From JAHEEL01 sp034660035 (GTDB lineage Bacteria; Actinomycetota; Acidimicrobiia; Spongiisociales; UBA5794): DNA of 34,760 nt. The position numbers and the translations under genes are program-made. Position 1 is the first letter of the stretch. The number at the start of each line of letters is the position of its first letter. The stretch spans positions 1 to 34,760 of the forward strand of contig JAYEIJ010000105.1 in assembly GCA_034660035.1 (NCBI GenBank), given 5' to 3'. Shown one piece after another: positions 21,905 to 30,112 of this stretch. The notes under the pieces were generated by a model. It saw only the letters and a list, made by a program, of their open reading frames with translations, searched no databases and was not told where the DNA came from.

Positions 21905-23611
21905 TCAGTCTCCGGCCAAGCGGTACGGCAGGTACTCCGGTTCCCACATGTCGGCGTCGATGACTTCCTCGAGGTCGTCGACGGCATCGGCGACTCCTTC
22001 TTTAATCGCTTCCCGGCCGACGGCGATCGCAACCGCACGAGACACCGCCCGCACGTCATCGATGTCCGGATACAGCTGGCCTTGTTCGATCAGATCATCA
22101 CCGACCTGATCAGCCAGGGCGTACGCAGCGGCGAGGAACATCCGATCGGTGACCTCCTTCGCCTTCACCGCCAGTACCCCGAGGCCCATGCCCGGGAAGA
22201 TGAACACGTTGTTGGCCTGCCCGATCCGGTGCGTGACCCCCTCGTGCTCGACGGGAGCGAACGGGCTTCCGGTCGCGATGATGGCACGCCCGTCGGTCCA
22301 GTTGAGGGCTGCCTTCGGTGTGACCTCGGTGTTGGCGGTCGGGTTCGACAGCGGCAGGATGATCGGCACATCCGTATGGGCCGCCATCTCCCGAATGCAC
22401 TCCTCGTCGAACAAACCGGCCGTCCCAGAGACCCCGATGAGAACCGTCGGTTTGACCTGACGGATCACTTCGGCAAGTGACGGTAGACCGGCCTCGGTCT
22501 CCCAATCTACGATCTCAACGACCGGTGTCGCGAGACGTCGCTTCACTTCGGTCAGGTTGCGACGATCGTCGACCACGAGTCCCCGACTGTCGAGAACGTA
22601 GTGACGGCTCCTGGCATCGTTGAGGTCGAGACCTGCGTCCGCCATCGCGTGTGCGATCTGCTCGCGAATCCCGTATCCGGCCGAGCCGGCGCCGGCGATC
22701 ACGATCCGGTGATCGGCGAGGGAACCACCAATCTTGCGAGTCGCCCCGATGAGTCCGCTGACCACCATCGCCGCCGTTCCCTGGATGTCGTCGTTGAATG
22801 AGGGAAGGAACCGCCGGTATATCTCGAGGTTGTGGAACGACGTGACGTTCGCGAAGTCCTCCCACTGGAGCAGGGCGTCGGGGAAGACCTCCTTCACCGC
22901 GTGCACGAACTCCCTGATCAACTCGTCGTATGCCTCGCCGCGCAAGCGGGTCTCTCGATATCCGAGGTAGAGGGGATCCTCGAGGAGCTCCGCATTGTTG
23001 GTGCCGACGTCGATCGAGATCGGAAGACACCTCGCCGGGCAGATACCCGCCGCCGCCGTGTAGAGAGCGAGTTTGCCGATCGGGATTCCGAGGCCGCCCG
23101 CTCCCTGGTCCCCGATGCCGAGGATGCGCTCATTGTCGGTGACCACGATCACCGGCGGCCGCTCGGCGTTGCTTGCGAGCAGCAGATCGACGATGCGGCC
23201 CCGGTCGCGCGGAGTGATGTAGAGGCCGTGGGCGGCACGGTACAACCGACTCCAGTACTTGCAGGTCGACGCAACGGTCGGCGTGTAGATGATCGGAACG
23301 GTCTCTTCGAGGTTGTCCATTATGAAGCGGTAGAACAGGACCTCGTTGCGATCCATCAGACCGCTCAGGTAGATGTTCCTGTCGAGATCCGTGGCCTTCG
23401 CGTCCATCTGGGTTCGCACCCGGACCAGTTGCTCGTCGAGCGAAGGGATGTGATCCGGAAGCAGGCCCCGCAGGCCGAATGCCCTCCGTTCATCCCGACT
23501 GAACGCCGCCCCCTTGTTCAGGAAGGCGTCGTGCAAGAGGGCCTCCCCGCGCTTGGTCACCGGCAGGTAGCGTTCCCCGGTCTCGTGATCAACGAGGGGG
23601 TGGAAGTGCAT
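21905..23611 (-). CDS. maeA: NAD(P)-dependent malic enzyme
   Basis: A 568-residue decarboxylating malate dehydrogenase: L-malate to pyruvate and CO2. Motifs of the large-subunit family are all present: VPIIYTPTVA with the catalytic Tyr, GIPIGKLALYTAAAGI with the Lys, metal ligands in QWEDF and NDDIQGTAAM, the dinucleotide loop IAGAGSAGYGI, SNPTANTEVTP, and NNVFIFPGMGLG. Length fits SfcA/MaeA-type enzymes (about 565). AGGAGGAA gives the ATG start. The gene is convergent with the propeller gene and divergent from the CLC gene. NAD preference is inferred from family type only. Confidence 0.95.
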   Translation of the reverse strand: MHFHPLVDHETGERYLPVTKRGEALLHDAFLNKGAAFSRDERRAFGLRGLLPDHIPSLDEQLVRVRTQMDAKATDLDRNIYLSGLMDRNEVLFYRFIMDNLEETVPIIYTPTVASTCKYWSRLYRAAHGLYITPRDRGRIVDLLLASNAERPPVIVVTDNERILGIGDQGAGGLGIPIGKLALYTAAAGICPARCLPISIDVGTNNAELLEDPLYLGYRETRLRGEAYDELIREFVHAVKEVFPDALLQWEDFANVTSFHNLEIYRRFLPSFNDDIQGTAAMVVSGLIGATRKIGGSLADHRIVIAGAGSAGYGIREQIAHAMADAGLDLNDARSRHYVLDSRGLVVDDRRNLTEVKRRLATPVVEIVDWETEAGLPSLAEVIRQVKPTVLIGVSGTAGLFDEECIREMAAHTDVPIILPLSNPTANTEVTPKAALNWTDGRAIIATGSPFAPVEHEGVTHRIGQANNVFIFPGMGLGVLAVKAKEVTDRMFLAAAYALADQVGDDLIEQGQLYPDIDDVRAVSRAVAIAVGREAIKEGVADAVDDLEEVIDADMWEPEYLPYRLAGD

Positions 23612-23710
23612 CAGTTCCTCCTGAATCGACGCGCCGAATCGGCGTCACTTGTCCGAGCAGCATATTCGCTATGAGCGAACTCACGAAGGGCCATTCGGCC
23701 GGTTCGCGCG

Positions 23711-23741
23711 TTGCAGTCACTGAACCCGCATCGGTTAGCGT
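23711..23741 (+). promoter_or_regulatory. Promoter of CLC gene, leaderless
   Basis: TTGCAG (23711-23716), a 19-nt spacer and TAGCGT (23736-23741), ending 7 nt before the ATG at 23749. It lies inside the longer open frame that begins at 23671, which supports the shorter protein. Confidence 0.45.
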
Positions 23742-23748
23742 TCAGCCC

Positions 23749-25767
23749 ATGTCTCAGTTCAGGAGTTGGTCCTCCAACCTGCTCGCTCGACGCGGCACGA
23801 CCGCGTTCCTGCTGGCCGCTCTGATCCTCGGAGTGATAGTGGGCCTGGGAGGCGCCGTCCTCGTCTGGGCGATCGAGTTCTCGCACGACGCATTCGGTGC
23901 CCTCGACGGACTCCTCGGGTGGGGGAAGTGGTTCGTCCTCGCCGCGATTCCGATCGGGATATTCATCGCCTGGGAACTCGATCGCAGATTCGGACCCGGT
24001 GTTGCCAGCGGCGGCGTGACCGAAGCGATGGTGGGAGTGGGGCTCCACGGAGGCTATCTCCCCACGAGATTGATCCCGGCGAAGATCATCGCCACAGCGG
24101 CAACGCTGGGAGCCGGCGGGTCGGGAGGACGAGAGGGGCCAATCGCACTCATCGGCGCGGCCATCGGCTCATCGTTCTCCCGGTACACGGGATTCGGCCA
24201 GGATCACGTCAGGAGCCTCGTCGCCGCCGGAGCGGGAGCGGGCATCGGGGCATCGTTCAACGCACCGATCGCCGGGATGCTGTTCGCCATGGAGGTGATC
24301 CTTCGATCCTTCTCCGTCCGTCACTTGAACGCCATCGTCATCACATCGGTGATCGCTGCGGTGACGACCCACCTCCTCGTTGGAGAAGAGCAGTTGCTCA
24401 CTTCGCCGGCACACGAACTCTCCGATCCCCGCCAACTCATCCTCTACGTCGGCCTGGCTCTCCTGGCCGTTCTCTTCGGAGTGCTGTTCCTGCGGGTCCT
24501 GGACTTGACGAGCGGGTTCCGGTTGCCGGGCAATCTCCCGGGATGGCTCGTGCCGATCGGGGCGGGCCTCAGCGTCGCCGCGATCGGTATCGTCGACCCA
24601 ACCGTTCTTGGCACCGGCCAGGCCTTCCTCTCGGGCCTCCTCTCCGCCACGTCCAACACGGATCTCGTCTGGTGGTCGCTGTTCATCGTGGCCGCGCTCA
24701 AGATCATCGCCACGTCCCTGACCCGGGCGGGTGGCGGTTCCGTCGGCACGTTCATGGCGGCGCTCTTCATCGGCGGTTCGATCGGGGCCGGATTCGCCAC
24801 GCTCGTCGATCCGATCTGGACGCTCTCCGAGATCGACCCCGGCGCATTCGCTGTGGTCGGCATGGCTGCGACATTTGCCGCTGTCGCCAGGGCGCCGCTC
24901 ACGTCGGTCATCATCGTGTTCGAGATCACCGGCGACTACGGCCTCGTCCTTCCGTTGATGCTCGGCGCCGCTTTCGCAACATATCTCGGGGAACGACTCC
25001 ACACCGACTCCGCCTACACGATCGCCTTGACCCGCTCCGGCATCCACCTCCCCACCATGCAGGACATCGACCTCCTCGACACCGTCAGCGTCGCCGACGT
25101 GATGGCCGTTGTCGACGAGGCTGCAACACCATCGATGACCATCGCCTACGTCCGCGAGTTGTTCGATCGGCACCACCATCACGGTCTCCCCGTCATCATC
25201 AACGATGAACTTGTCGGTGTCGTCAGCCTCGGCGATATCGAGGGCCTCGACGACGAGACAGGACTCAACGTGAGCGACGTGATGACCCGCAACCCCATCA
25301 CGGCAACACCGCAACTGCCGGTGTCGGCGGCGCTCGCACGGATGGCATCGTTCGGACTCGGCCGGCTACCGGTCGTCGATGACACCAACCCGACGCTGGT
25401 CGTGGGCATGTTCCGGCGGGAATCGGTCGTTCGTGCATACCACCACGCACTCGGGACCGCGACCGGTCGCGAACTGTATCGAGAGCGCGTACGCCTCCGC
25501 TCCCAGCCCGGGGCAGCGTTCTTCGAAGCCTCCATGGTTCGAGCCTCACCCATTGCGAACCACAACATCAGAGACATCCCATGGCCCGACGGAGCCATCC
25601 TCGTCTCGATCCGTCGCGACACGAGCGTGCTGATTCCCCACGGGAACACCCGCATCGAACCGGGCGACAGACTGACCTTCTTCGGCACCGGGGCGGCCCG
25701 CGTCGACGTGGGCCATCTGATGGAGCCAACCGAGGAGTCGACGGGTGACTGGCGAACCCCGAGGTAG
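23749..25767 (+). CDS. CLC chloride channel/antiporter with CBS pair and RCK_C domain
   Basis: A 672-residue membrane protein. The CLC core (about 15-440) shows the anion-site motifs ASGGV (for GSGIP), GSGGREGP with gating Glu near 129, and VGTFMAA (for GIFAP). At the position of the internal proton glutamate (EcClC E203) my alignment places Val183 (FAMEVIL). CBS1 and CBS2 follow (about 450-590; VADVMAVVD and VSDVMTRNPITATPQLP), then an RCK_C/TrkA-C-like domain (SIRRDTSVLIPHGNTRIEPGDRLTFFG). CBS and RCK_C domains bind nucleotides and regulate gating. I start at 23749 on the basis of the promoter; a 26-residue longer form from 23671 is possible. Confidence 0.9.
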   Translation: MSQFRSWSSNLLARRGTTAFLLAALILGVIVGLGGAVLVWAIEFSHDAFGALDGLLGWGKWFVLAAIPIGIFIAWELDRRFGPGVASGGVTEAMVGVGLHGGYLPTRLIPAKIIATAATLGAGGSGGREGPIALIGAAIGSSFSRYTGFGQDHVRSLVAAGAGAGIGASFNAPIAGMLFAMEVILRSFSVRHLNAIVITSVIAAVTTHLLVGEEQLLTSPAHELSDPRQLILYVGLALLAVLFGVLFLRVLDLTSGFRLPGNLPGWLVPIGAGLSVAAIGIVDPTVLGTGQAFLSGLLSATSNTDLVWWSLFIVAALKIIATSLTRAGGGSVGTFMAALFIGGSIGAGFATLVDPIWTLSEIDPGAFAVVGMAATFAAVARAPLTSVIIVFEITGDYGLVLPLMLGAAFATYLGERLHTDSAYTIALTRSGIHLPTMQDIDLLDTVSVADVMAVVDEAATPSMTIAYVRELFDRHHHHGLPVIINDELVGVVSLGDIEGLDDETGLNVSDVMTRNPITATPQLPVSAALARMASFGLGRLPVVDDTNPTLVVGMFRRESVVRAYHHALGTATGRELYRERVRLRSQPGAAFFEASMVRASPIANHNIRDIPWPDGAILVSIRRDTSVLIPHGNTRIEPGDRLTFFGTGAARVDVGHLMEPTEESTGDWRTPR

Positions 25768-25777
25768 CCCCATGGGG

Positions 25778-25806
25778 TTGGAGCTGCTCGGCCGAACCGA
25801 TACATT
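25778..25806 (+). promoter_or_regulatory. Promoter of manC, leaderless
   Basis: TTGGAG (25778-25783), a 17-nt spacer and TACATT (25801-25806), ending 6 nt before the ATG at 25813. It begins 11 nt after the CLC stop codon. Confidence 0.6.
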
Positions 25807-25812
25807 GACGCC

Positions 25813-27189
25813 ATGACCGATCGACCCATCGTCCCAGTCATCCTCTCCGGAGGAGCCGGCAGCCGCCTGTGGCCTGCCTCACGCAGCCGGCAGCCGAAAC
25901 AACTGCTCCCGCTCGTGGAAGAACGAACGATGCTCTTGATGACCATCCAGCGCACCGACGCTGTGCCGGCAGCAGGAGCGCCGCTCGTCGTGTGCAACGA
26001 GGCCCAACGATCGGGAGTGGAGCGGGAACTCGCGAAGTCGGGCCATCCCGACGCCGCTCTCGTTCTCGAACCCGTCGGGAGGAACACAGCTCCGGCGACC
26101 GCTGTGGCGGCGCTCCAACTCTCGTCCGATGGCGCCGACCCGATCATGTTCGTCATGCCCGCCGATCACGTGATCAGGAACGAGGAGGCATTCGGCGAGG
26201 CCGTCGAACTCGCCGCCGACTTCGCCGAACAGGGATACCTCTTGACGTTCGGAATCGACCCGACGGGTCCTGAGACCGGCTACGGCTACATCCGGTTCGG
26301 TCACCCACTCGCCGCGGGTGTGCACATCGTCGAGGAGTTCCGAGAGAAACCGGATGCTGCCACCGCAGAGGAGTACGTCTCAAGCGGCCGCTACCTGTGG
26401 AACAGCGGCATGTTCATGTTCCGAGCGTCTTGTTTCCTGGCCGAACTCGAATCACATGCGCCCGACGTCCTCGATGCCGCACGGGCTGCCCTCGACAGCG
26501 CGATGCACGACGGATCGGTGACGCATCTCGACGAGATCGCGTTCGCCGCGGCGCCGTCGATCTCGATCGACTACGCGGTCATGGAGCACACCAACGCGGC
26601 CGCCGTGGTTCCTATCCACACCGGTTGGAGCGACGTCGGATCCTGGGCGGCGTTGTGGGAGATCGCGCAGCACGACGAGGACGGGAACGTGCTTATCGGG
26701 GACGTGGACGTCATCGACGTGCAGAACAGCTACGTGAGGAGCAGCGGGCGCCTCGTGGCTGCGATCGGTCTCGAAGATGTCGTGATCGTCGACACTCCTG
26801 ACGCCACCCTCGTGAGCCGCCGCGACCGCTCCCAGGATGTGAAAGCGATCGTCGATCTCCTCAAGGAGCAAGGGCGGTCAGAAGCAGAAACCGATGGCAC
26901 GGAACTCCACCCGTGGGGCAGCATCGCAACACTCGACCGTGGACCGGGGCACCGGGTCCTTCGCCTTCATCTCGAGCCGGGCGCGACGATACACCTCCAA
27001 GCGCACGAGGATCGCTCGGAGCGCTGGATCGTCCTCGACGGATCGGCGCGAGTTCGCCTCGGAGAGACGACACACTTAGTTTCCGAGAACGAGTCCGTGT
27101 TCATACCACCCGGCGACATCCACCAGTTGGAGAACACGTCCGAGACGGACCCCGTTGAGATGATCAAGGTTGAGGTCAGTAGTCCGTAG
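25813..27189 (+). CDS. manC: Mannose-1-phosphate guanylyltransferase (with cupin domain)
   Basis: 458 residues. The N-terminal nucleotidyltransferase makes GDP-mannose from mannose-1-phosphate and GTP: ILSGGAGSRLWPASRSRQPKQLLPL, VLEPVGRNTAPATAVAAL, FVMPADHVI, ETGYGYIRFG, FREKPDAATA, LWNSGMFMF and WSDVGSWAALWE are all family hallmarks. A C-terminal type-II cupin (about 350-458; HLQAHEDRSERWIVLDGSARV, FIPPGDIHQLEN) corresponds to the mannose-6-phosphate isomerase part of bifunctional ManC/AlgA. It feeds mannosylated glycans or glycolipids. The last residues (SSP) and the TAG stop come from the GTAGTCC array that begins at 27179, so the original C-terminus has probably been changed. Confidence 0.95.
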   Translation: MTDRPIVPVILSGGAGSRLWPASRSRQPKQLLPLVEERTMLLMTIQRTDAVPAAGAPLVVCNEAQRSGVERELAKSGHPDAALVLEPVGRNTAPATAVAALQLSSDGADPIMFVMPADHVIRNEEAFGEAVELAADFAEQGYLLTFGIDPTGPETGYGYIRFGHPLAAGVHIVEEFREKPDAATAEEYVSSGRYLWNSGMFMFRASCFLAELESHAPDVLDAARAALDSAMHDGSVTHLDEIAFAAAPSISIDYAVMEHTNAAAVVPIHTGWSDVGSWAALWEIAQHDEDGNVLIGDVDVIDVQNSYVRSSGRLVAAIGLEDVVIVDTPDATLVSRRDRSQDVKAIVDLLKEQGRSEAETDGTELHPWGSIATLDRGPGHRVLRLHLEPGATIHLQAHEDRSERWIVLDGSARVRLGETTHLVSENESVFIPPGDIHQLENTSETDPVEMIKVEVSSP

Positions 27190-27227
27190 TCCGTAGTCCG
27201 TAGTCCGTAGTCCGTAGTCCGTAGTCC
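27179..27227 (+). repeat. Heptamer array (GTAGTCC)7
   Basis: Seven perfect GTAGTCC units, then GTGAAG. The array starts inside the manC reading frame; the stop TAG (27187-27189) is in the second unit. Confidence 0.97.
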
Positions 27228-27246
27228 GTGAAGTGTGGCCTGTCCT

Positions 27247-27333
27247 GCTGGTAGCTGGCAGCTGGTGGCTCCCCCACCCCTCTTGCTCATGGCTCAAAGC
27301 TGGTAGCCCGTAGCTGTGCTTGCAGCTTGCATC
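27247..27333 (+). repeat. Degenerate heptad arrays, GCTNNNN phase
   Basis: GCTGGTA, GCTGGCA, GCTGGTG, GCTCCCC (27247-27274), a short break, then GCTCATG, GCTCAAA, GCTGGTA, GCCCGTA, GCTGTGC, TTGCAGC, TTGCATC (27285-27333). Unit order resembles the arrays at 12794 and 17856. Confidence 0.8.
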
Positions 27334-27340
27334 TCGGGTC

Positions 27341-27369
27341 TTTCTACTTTCTACTTTCTACTGATCTAC
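27341..27369 (+). repeat. Heptad array (TTTCTAC)3 plus TGATCTAC
   Basis: Three perfect TTTCTAC units and one TGATCTAC. On the minus strand each unit contains TAG; the one at 27366-27368 is the stop codon of the oligopeptidase gene. Confidence 0.93.
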
Positions 27370-29396
27370 TCAACCGCTCCGAGTTCGTTGAGGATGAACG
27401 CCAACACGAACGCCTCGTCTTTCCAGACGTCGTAGCGACCCGATCTGGCGAAGTGCCCGGCGCCCATCTCGGTCTTCAGCAGCACCGGACGATCCCCGAT
27501 CACCGTGGTCCGCAACTCGGCCGTCCACTTCGCAGGCTCCCAGTACTGCACCCTCGGGTCGTTCAACCCGGCGGTGATCAGCATGGCCGGGTACGCGCCC
27601 GCGGCGAGATTCTCGTACGGCGTGTAGGCGCGCAGCCACCCGTACTCCTCCTCGATGCTCGGGTTCCCCCACTCCTCCCATTCAACAACCGTCAAAGGCA
27701 GCGCCTCGTCGAGCATCGTGTTCACCACATCGACGAACGGCACCTCCGCAACGGCAACCGTGAAGCACTCCGGATCGAGGTTGACGGCTGCCCCGACGGT
27801 GAGACCGCCGGCGCTCCCGCCGCGCACGGCGACCCGGCGGGGATCGCCGTAGCCCGCGTCGGTCAGGTGCCGGGTCGCATCGATCAGATCAGTGAACGTG
27901 TTCATCTTGTCGGCGAGTTTGCCGTTCTCGTACCACGACTTCCCCATCTCCCCGCCACCGCGGACGTGAGCGATCGCGTACACGACGCCGCGGTCGAGCA
28001 AGCTCAACCGGGGGACGGAGAACCGGGCCGGCATCGAGATCTCGTATGCGCCGTACGCGTAGACAACGAGCGGTGCCGTGCCGTCGATCGGTGTGTCGGC
28101 CCGGTGCACGATTGAGACAGGAATGGAGGCGCCGTCCCGGGCACCGGCCCACTCTCGTTGCGTCGTGTAGTCGGCGGCGTCGTAGCCACCGAGGACCGCT
28201 TTCTGCTTCAGCAGCGTGCGCCGGCCCGACTCGACATCGTGATCGAAAACCGATGAAGGCGTCACCGGAGACTCGAATCCGTATCGCAGCAGGTCTGTCT
28301 CGAATTCGTAGTTGGCGCCCGGTTCCAATTGGTAGACGGACTCGTCGATCTCGAGGTACGACATCGTTCCGTCATCCGGGTCGACGATCAGCGCGGCCGG
28401 CAGGCCTTCGTGGCGGCCCCAGACGACAACGTGATCGGCGAAGCAATCGGGGTACTCGAGTTTCGATCCCGGATCGTATGCGACCACCTCAACCGCGTCA
28501 CCCCCGTCTACGGGTACGCGGAGGAGCTTTCCGTCGAGCGCCCCTTCGTTCGTGACGATCCAGAACTCGTTGCCGCGATGGTCGACGGAGTACTCGACAC
28601 CTTCAACGCGCGGCAACACGGCGATGGGATCGGCTTCAGGATCCCCTGCCGGCACGTAGCGAGCGTCACTCGTGATGGCAGACCCTGCTCCAATGAGGAT
28701 GAAGTCTCCGCTGCGGGATCGCTGGACCGATAGGAAGTAGCGGTCGTCGTCCTCCTGGTACACGAGTGCGTCGCTCGACGCCTCGGTTCCAAGACGGTGT
28801 CTCCAGATCTGCCAGGGTCTCATCGCTTCATCGGTCACGGTGTAGAAGTAGTGGAGCGAGTCGGATGCCCAGGCCGCCCCGTAGTAGGTGTTCGGGATCT
28901 CGTCGTTGAGATCTCTGCCGGTAGCGGCATCGCGGAAGCGGGTCGTGTACCGCTCACCGCCGTCGGTGTCGGTGCTGTAGCCGACGATCGCTGCATCAGG
29001 GCTCACGGAGAAGTTCGCCAGCCGGAAGTAGTCGTGTCCTTCCGCTGAGGCGTTCTCGTCGAGAAGCACGGTTTCGTCGCCATCCGGGCCACCGTGAAGT
29101 CGGATCCAGATGCGATACGGGCGTCCCTCCTCGGTGCGAGTCGAGTACCAGTAGTCGCCGCGCTTCGCCGGGACAGCGAGATCGGTCTCCTGGGTTCGAT
29201 CCTTGATCTCGTCGAAGATCACTTCGCGAAGGGACGCGAGATGGTCGGTCATCGCTTCGGTGTATGCGTTCTCTGCTTCGAGATACGCGAGGACCTCGGG
29301 ATTGTCTCGATCCCTCATCCAGGCAAAGTCATCAACAACCGTCTCTCCATGGAGCCGGCGTTCGAATGGGCGGCGGGCTGCGATCGGTGCTTCCAT
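27366..29396 (-). CDS. ptrB: Oligopeptidase B (S9 prolyl-oligopeptidase family)
   Basis: A 676-residue serine peptidase, close to the 686 residues of E. coli OpdB. An N-terminal seven-bladed propeller (about 70-405; it begins with ENAYTEAMTDHLASLREVIFDEI from the helical lead-in) caps an alpha/beta-hydrolase domain. The catalytic triad is Ser528 (RGGSAGG), Asp613 (LNDPRVQYWEPAKW) and His648 (GAGHF). HVRGGGEMGKSWYENGK is a hallmark of the family. Cytoplasmic; cleaves small peptides after basic residues. Start at ATG 29394-29396 with TAGGGT 7 nt upstream. The stop is in the TTTCTAC array. Confidence 0.94.
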   Translation of the reverse strand: MEAPIAARRPFERRLHGETVVDDFAWMRDRDNPEVLAYLEAENAYTEAMTDHLASLREVIFDEIKDRTQETDLAVPAKRGDYWYSTRTEEGRPYRIWIRLHGGPDGDETVLLDENASAEGHDYFRLANFSVSPDAAIVGYSTDTDGGERYTTRFRDAATGRDLNDEIPNTYYGAAWASDSLHYFYTVTDEAMRPWQIWRHRLGTEASSDALVYQEDDDRYFLSVQRSRSGDFILIGAGSAITSDARYVPAGDPEADPIAVLPRVEGVEYSVDHRGNEFWIVTNEGALDGKLLRVPVDGGDAVEVVAYDPGSKLEYPDCFADHVVVWGRHEGLPAALIVDPDDGTMSYLEIDESVYQLEPGANYEFETDLLRYGFESPVTPSSVFDHDVESGRRTLLKQKAVLGGYDAADYTTQREWAGARDGASIPVSIVHRADTPIDGTAPLVVYAYGAYEISMPARFSVPRLSLLDRGVVYAIAHVRGGGEMGKSWYENGKLADKMNTFTDLIDATRHLTDAGYGDPRRVAVRGGSAGGLTVGAAVNLDPECFTVAVAEVPFVDVVNTMLDEALPLTVVEWEEWGNPSIEEEYGWLRAYTPYENLAAGAYPAMLITAGLNDPRVQYWEPAKWTAELRTTVIGDRPVLLKTEMGAGHFARSGRYDVWKDEAFVLAFILNELGAVE

Positions 29397-29403
29397 GAGC
29401 CGG

Positions 29404-29409
29404 ACCCTA
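29404..29409 (-). promoter_or_regulatory. -10 element, leaderless start of ptrB
   Basis: TAGGGT on the minus strand ends 7 nt before the ATG at 29396. No Shine-Dalgarno sequence. Confidence 0.5.
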
Positions 29410-29425
29410 CCGGCGGCTTCGCGGC

Positions 29426-29524
29426 AGTAGTCCCGTAGTCCGTAGCGGCGTAGTCCGTAGTCCGTAGCCCGTAGCGGGGCCCGTAGCCCGTGAAGACTCT
29501 GCCTGATCTACTGATCTACTGATC
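29426..29524 (+). repeat. Degenerate GTAGTCC array and CTGATCTA array
   Basis: Imperfect GTAGTCC/GTAGCCC/GTAGCGG units (29426-29490) ending in CCCGTGAAG, then CTGATCTA twice and CTGATCG (29503-29525). It lies between two divergent gene starts, so here it is not attached to a stop codon. Confidence 0.85.
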
Positions 29525-29560
29525 GCCTTCTTGCCCACAAACTCACAACATGGAACTCGC

Positions 29561-29566
29561 TACGCT
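29561..29566 (+). promoter_or_regulatory. -10 element, leaderless start of LOG gene
   Basis: TACGCT ends 6 nt before the ATG at 29573. It would drive the five-gene run 29573-33578. Confidence 0.55.
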
Positions 29567-29572
29567 CGGCGC

Positions 29573-30112
29573 ATGAACGTCGTTGCCGTCTTCGGTGCAT
29601 CCTCCCCCGTTCCCGGCGATCCGGTCTACGACGACGGGGTCCGCTGCGGGCGACTCCTCGCGGAAGCGGGGTATGCCGTCGCGACGGGTGGCTACGCCGG
29701 TTTGATGGAAGCCGTGTCGTTCGGTGCATCCGGGGCCGGTGGGCGAGTCATCGGAGTCACCGTACCCGACGTGTTCCCGGATCGTCCCGGGGGTAACGCC
29801 CACCTCACTGAAGAGACAAGGACCGCCTCCCTGCTCGAACGTATCCACGAGATGGTCGACCTCTCGGTCGCCTCGATCGCCCTCCCCGGGTCTCTCGGAA
29901 CGGCAACGGAGCTCCTCGTGGCATGGAACCTCGCCTACGTGGTTCGATTCACCGGTGCAACGCCGAAGCCGGTCATCGCGGTTGGCGAGCAGTGGCGGCA
30001 CCTCGTGCCCCTCCTCACCGAAGAACTCCGGACCGACGGATCGCTCGTGTCGGTGGTCGATACCGTTGACGAAGCGGTGCAGATCGTCTCCACTCTCACT
30101 CCCGGTCGATGA
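29573..30112 (+). CDS. LOG-family Rossmann protein (TIGR00725-like)
   Basis: 179 residues of the lysine-decarboxylase-like/LOG superfamily. FGASSPVPGDPVYDDGVRCG, ATGGYAGLMEAVSFGASGAGG and LPGSLGTATELLVAW align with the nucleotide-binding and catalytic segments, but the usual PGGxGTxxE is PGSLGTATE here. Members hydrolyse nucleoside 5'-monophosphates (cytokinin-activating LOG) or have unknown function. It overlaps the ABC ATPase gene by 4 nt (ATGA), so it leads the osmolyte-transport operon, an unusual pairing. Confidence 0.85.
   Translation: MNVVAVFGASSPVPGDPVYDDGVRCGRLLAEAGYAVATGGYAGLMEAVSFGASGAGGRVIGVTVPDVFPDRPGGNAHLTEETRTASLLERIHEMVDLSVASIALPGSLGTATELLVAWNLAYVVRFTGATPKPVIAVGEQWRHLVPLLTEELRTDGSLVSVVDTVDEAVQIVSTLTPGR

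Noticed and set aside
23671..23748. 26-residue N-terminal extension of the CLC protein
   Set aside because: It contains a plausible promoter, is not hydrophobic or family-like, and the ATG at 23749 has the regular leaderless spacing.
27261..27268. GCTGGTGG, identical to the E. coli Chi site
   Set aside because: It arises from the GCTGGTA/GCTGGCA/GCTGGTG heptad array, and actinobacteria use other recombination enzymes; one chance match is not evidence for Chi.
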